This document shows, piece by piece, positions 63,576 through 64,000 of a stretch of DNA of 64,000 nucleotides (the first letter of the stretch is position 1; each line of letters starts with the position of its first letter). A program made the translations under genes and the position numbers. Below the pieces are notes generated by a model. It saw only the letters and a program-made list of their open reading frames with translations. It had not been told where the DNA came from and ran no database searches. Location of the stretch: contig NZ_BNJF01000001.1 in assembly GCF_016587355.1 (NCBI RefSeq), positions 620,001 to 684,000 of the forward strand. The letters are read 5' to 3'. This stretch comes from Ktedonospora formicarum. GTDB lineage: Bacteria > Chloroflexota > Ktedonobacteria > Ktedonobacterales > Ktedonobacteraceae.

Positions 63576-64000
63576 GGATACGACTCAGGGCAAAGTTTAC
63601 GTTGGCGCCAGGTGAGCAACCGCCGACCATCCTCAAGTCCCGGCAGATCTAACGCGACATCAGACTCCCATACGACCCCCAACATGGCGGCGGCTCGTTT
63701 TCCCTGTGCGATCTCCTCGCTCATATCGCCCTTTTTGGGCAAAAGGATAGTCCCGTTCAGACGGCAATAAGGAGCACAGTATTCCAGCAACGCCGGGAGC
63801 GCCGCCACCGCGCGCGCGGTCACCAGATCAAAGGCTGCGCGGTATTCAGGTTTATGCCCCAATTCCTCCGCTCGCCCATGAACGACCTCCACATTCTCCA
63901 GTCCAAGCACATCAACCATGTGGCGCAGAAAGATCACCTTCTTGTTCGTGGCCTCTAGCAAGGTCACGCGCCAGCGAGGGCGCGTTATCTTGAGCGGCAG
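63536..64000 (-). CDS. rsmG: 16S rRNA (guanine527-N7)-methyltransferase (partial)
   Basis: This is the C-terminal ~154 residues of RsmG, which methylates G527 of 16S rRNA using SAM. Visible are LPLKITRPRWRVTLLEATNKKVIFLR (the strand-Glu cofactor segment, seen in parts), VTARAVAALPALLEY and ILLPKKGD. The frame runs past the right edge, so the N-terminus and the SGAGFPG motif lie outside the window. It converges with purA. Confidence 0.92.
   Translation of the reverse strand: MPLKITRPRWRVTLLEATNKKVIFLRHMVDVLGLENVEVVHGRAEELGHKPEYRAAFDLVTARAVAALPALLEYCAPYCRLNGTILLPKKGDMSEEIAQGKRAAAMLGVVWESDVALDLPGLEDGRRLLTWRQRKLCPESYPRSGAAMAKRPLG

Overview
The window looks like a chromosomal segment of a Ktedonobacteria-type Chloroflexota, a filamentous, saprophytic, actinomycete-like bacterium. 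This is an inference from gene content: an SCO6745-like protein, WYL-domain and XRE-TPR regulators, a stand-alone AAA ATPase with a winged-helix tail, many Gfo/Idh/MocA sugar oxidoreductases, secreted and cytoplasmic glycoside hydrolases, and zinc-ribbon membrane proteins. GC content is moderate and most genes have clear GGAGG-type ribosome binding sites. No tRNA, rRNA, CRISPR array, prophage or insertion-sequence transposase was recognised.

Layout. 1-6.3 kb: TetR regulator divergent from a nitroreductase, SCO6745-like protein, AAA ATPase, frameshifted aldo/keto reductase, MFS transporter. 6.3-13.9 kb: amino-acid permease, a zinc-ribbon/rpsU operon, WYL regulator, Gfo/Idh/MocA oxidoreductase, gamma-glutamyltransferase. 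13.9-18.5 kb: NarL-type two-component system (kinase with a KdpD-like DUF4118 sensor) divergent from a large APC permease and a USP-like protein, with a perfect NarL-type 7-2-7 site between them. 18.5-24.2 kb: XRE-TPR regulator, secreted GH5-CBM3 cellulase, WYL regulator with a perfect palindrome upstream, and a GC-rich orphan gene. 24.5-33.8 kb: UvrA, zinc alcohol dehydrogenase, TetR regulator with a 56-base palindrome upstream, ThuA-like protein divergent from a Gfo/Idh/MocA oxidoreductase, AraC regulator, ankyrin protein, coiled-coil protein. 34-42 kb: molybdopterin oxidoreductase, aldehyde dehydrogenase, NUDIX hydrolase, oxidoreductase/isomerase pair, TerC. 42.3-50.3 kb: OmpR-type two-component system (kinase frameshifted), oxidoreductase-isomerase-oxidoreductase operon, hotdog protein, PLP-dependent lyase. 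50.3-64 kb: two zinc-ribbon/TM/ectodomain proteins, ATP-grasp enzyme (frameshifted) with a small partner, HAD phosphatase, GH38 alpha-mannosidase, JAMM protease, membrane-fused spermidine-synthase-like protein, purA and rsmG.

How it fits together. The main theme is carbohydrate acquisition and sugar or polyol oxidation: GH5, GH38, five Gfo/Idh/MocA proteins, two TIM-barrel isomerases, ThuA, ADH and ALDH, surrounded by many one- and two-component regulators. Two genome-level observations stand out. First, a family of roughly 45-80 base intergenic elements with GAAAACC/GGTTTTC inverted ends recurs at least seven times. Second, four otherwise well-conserved genes each lack exactly one base in a G/C run, which suggests either systematic homopolymer undercalling in the assembly or an unusual set of recent frameshifts.
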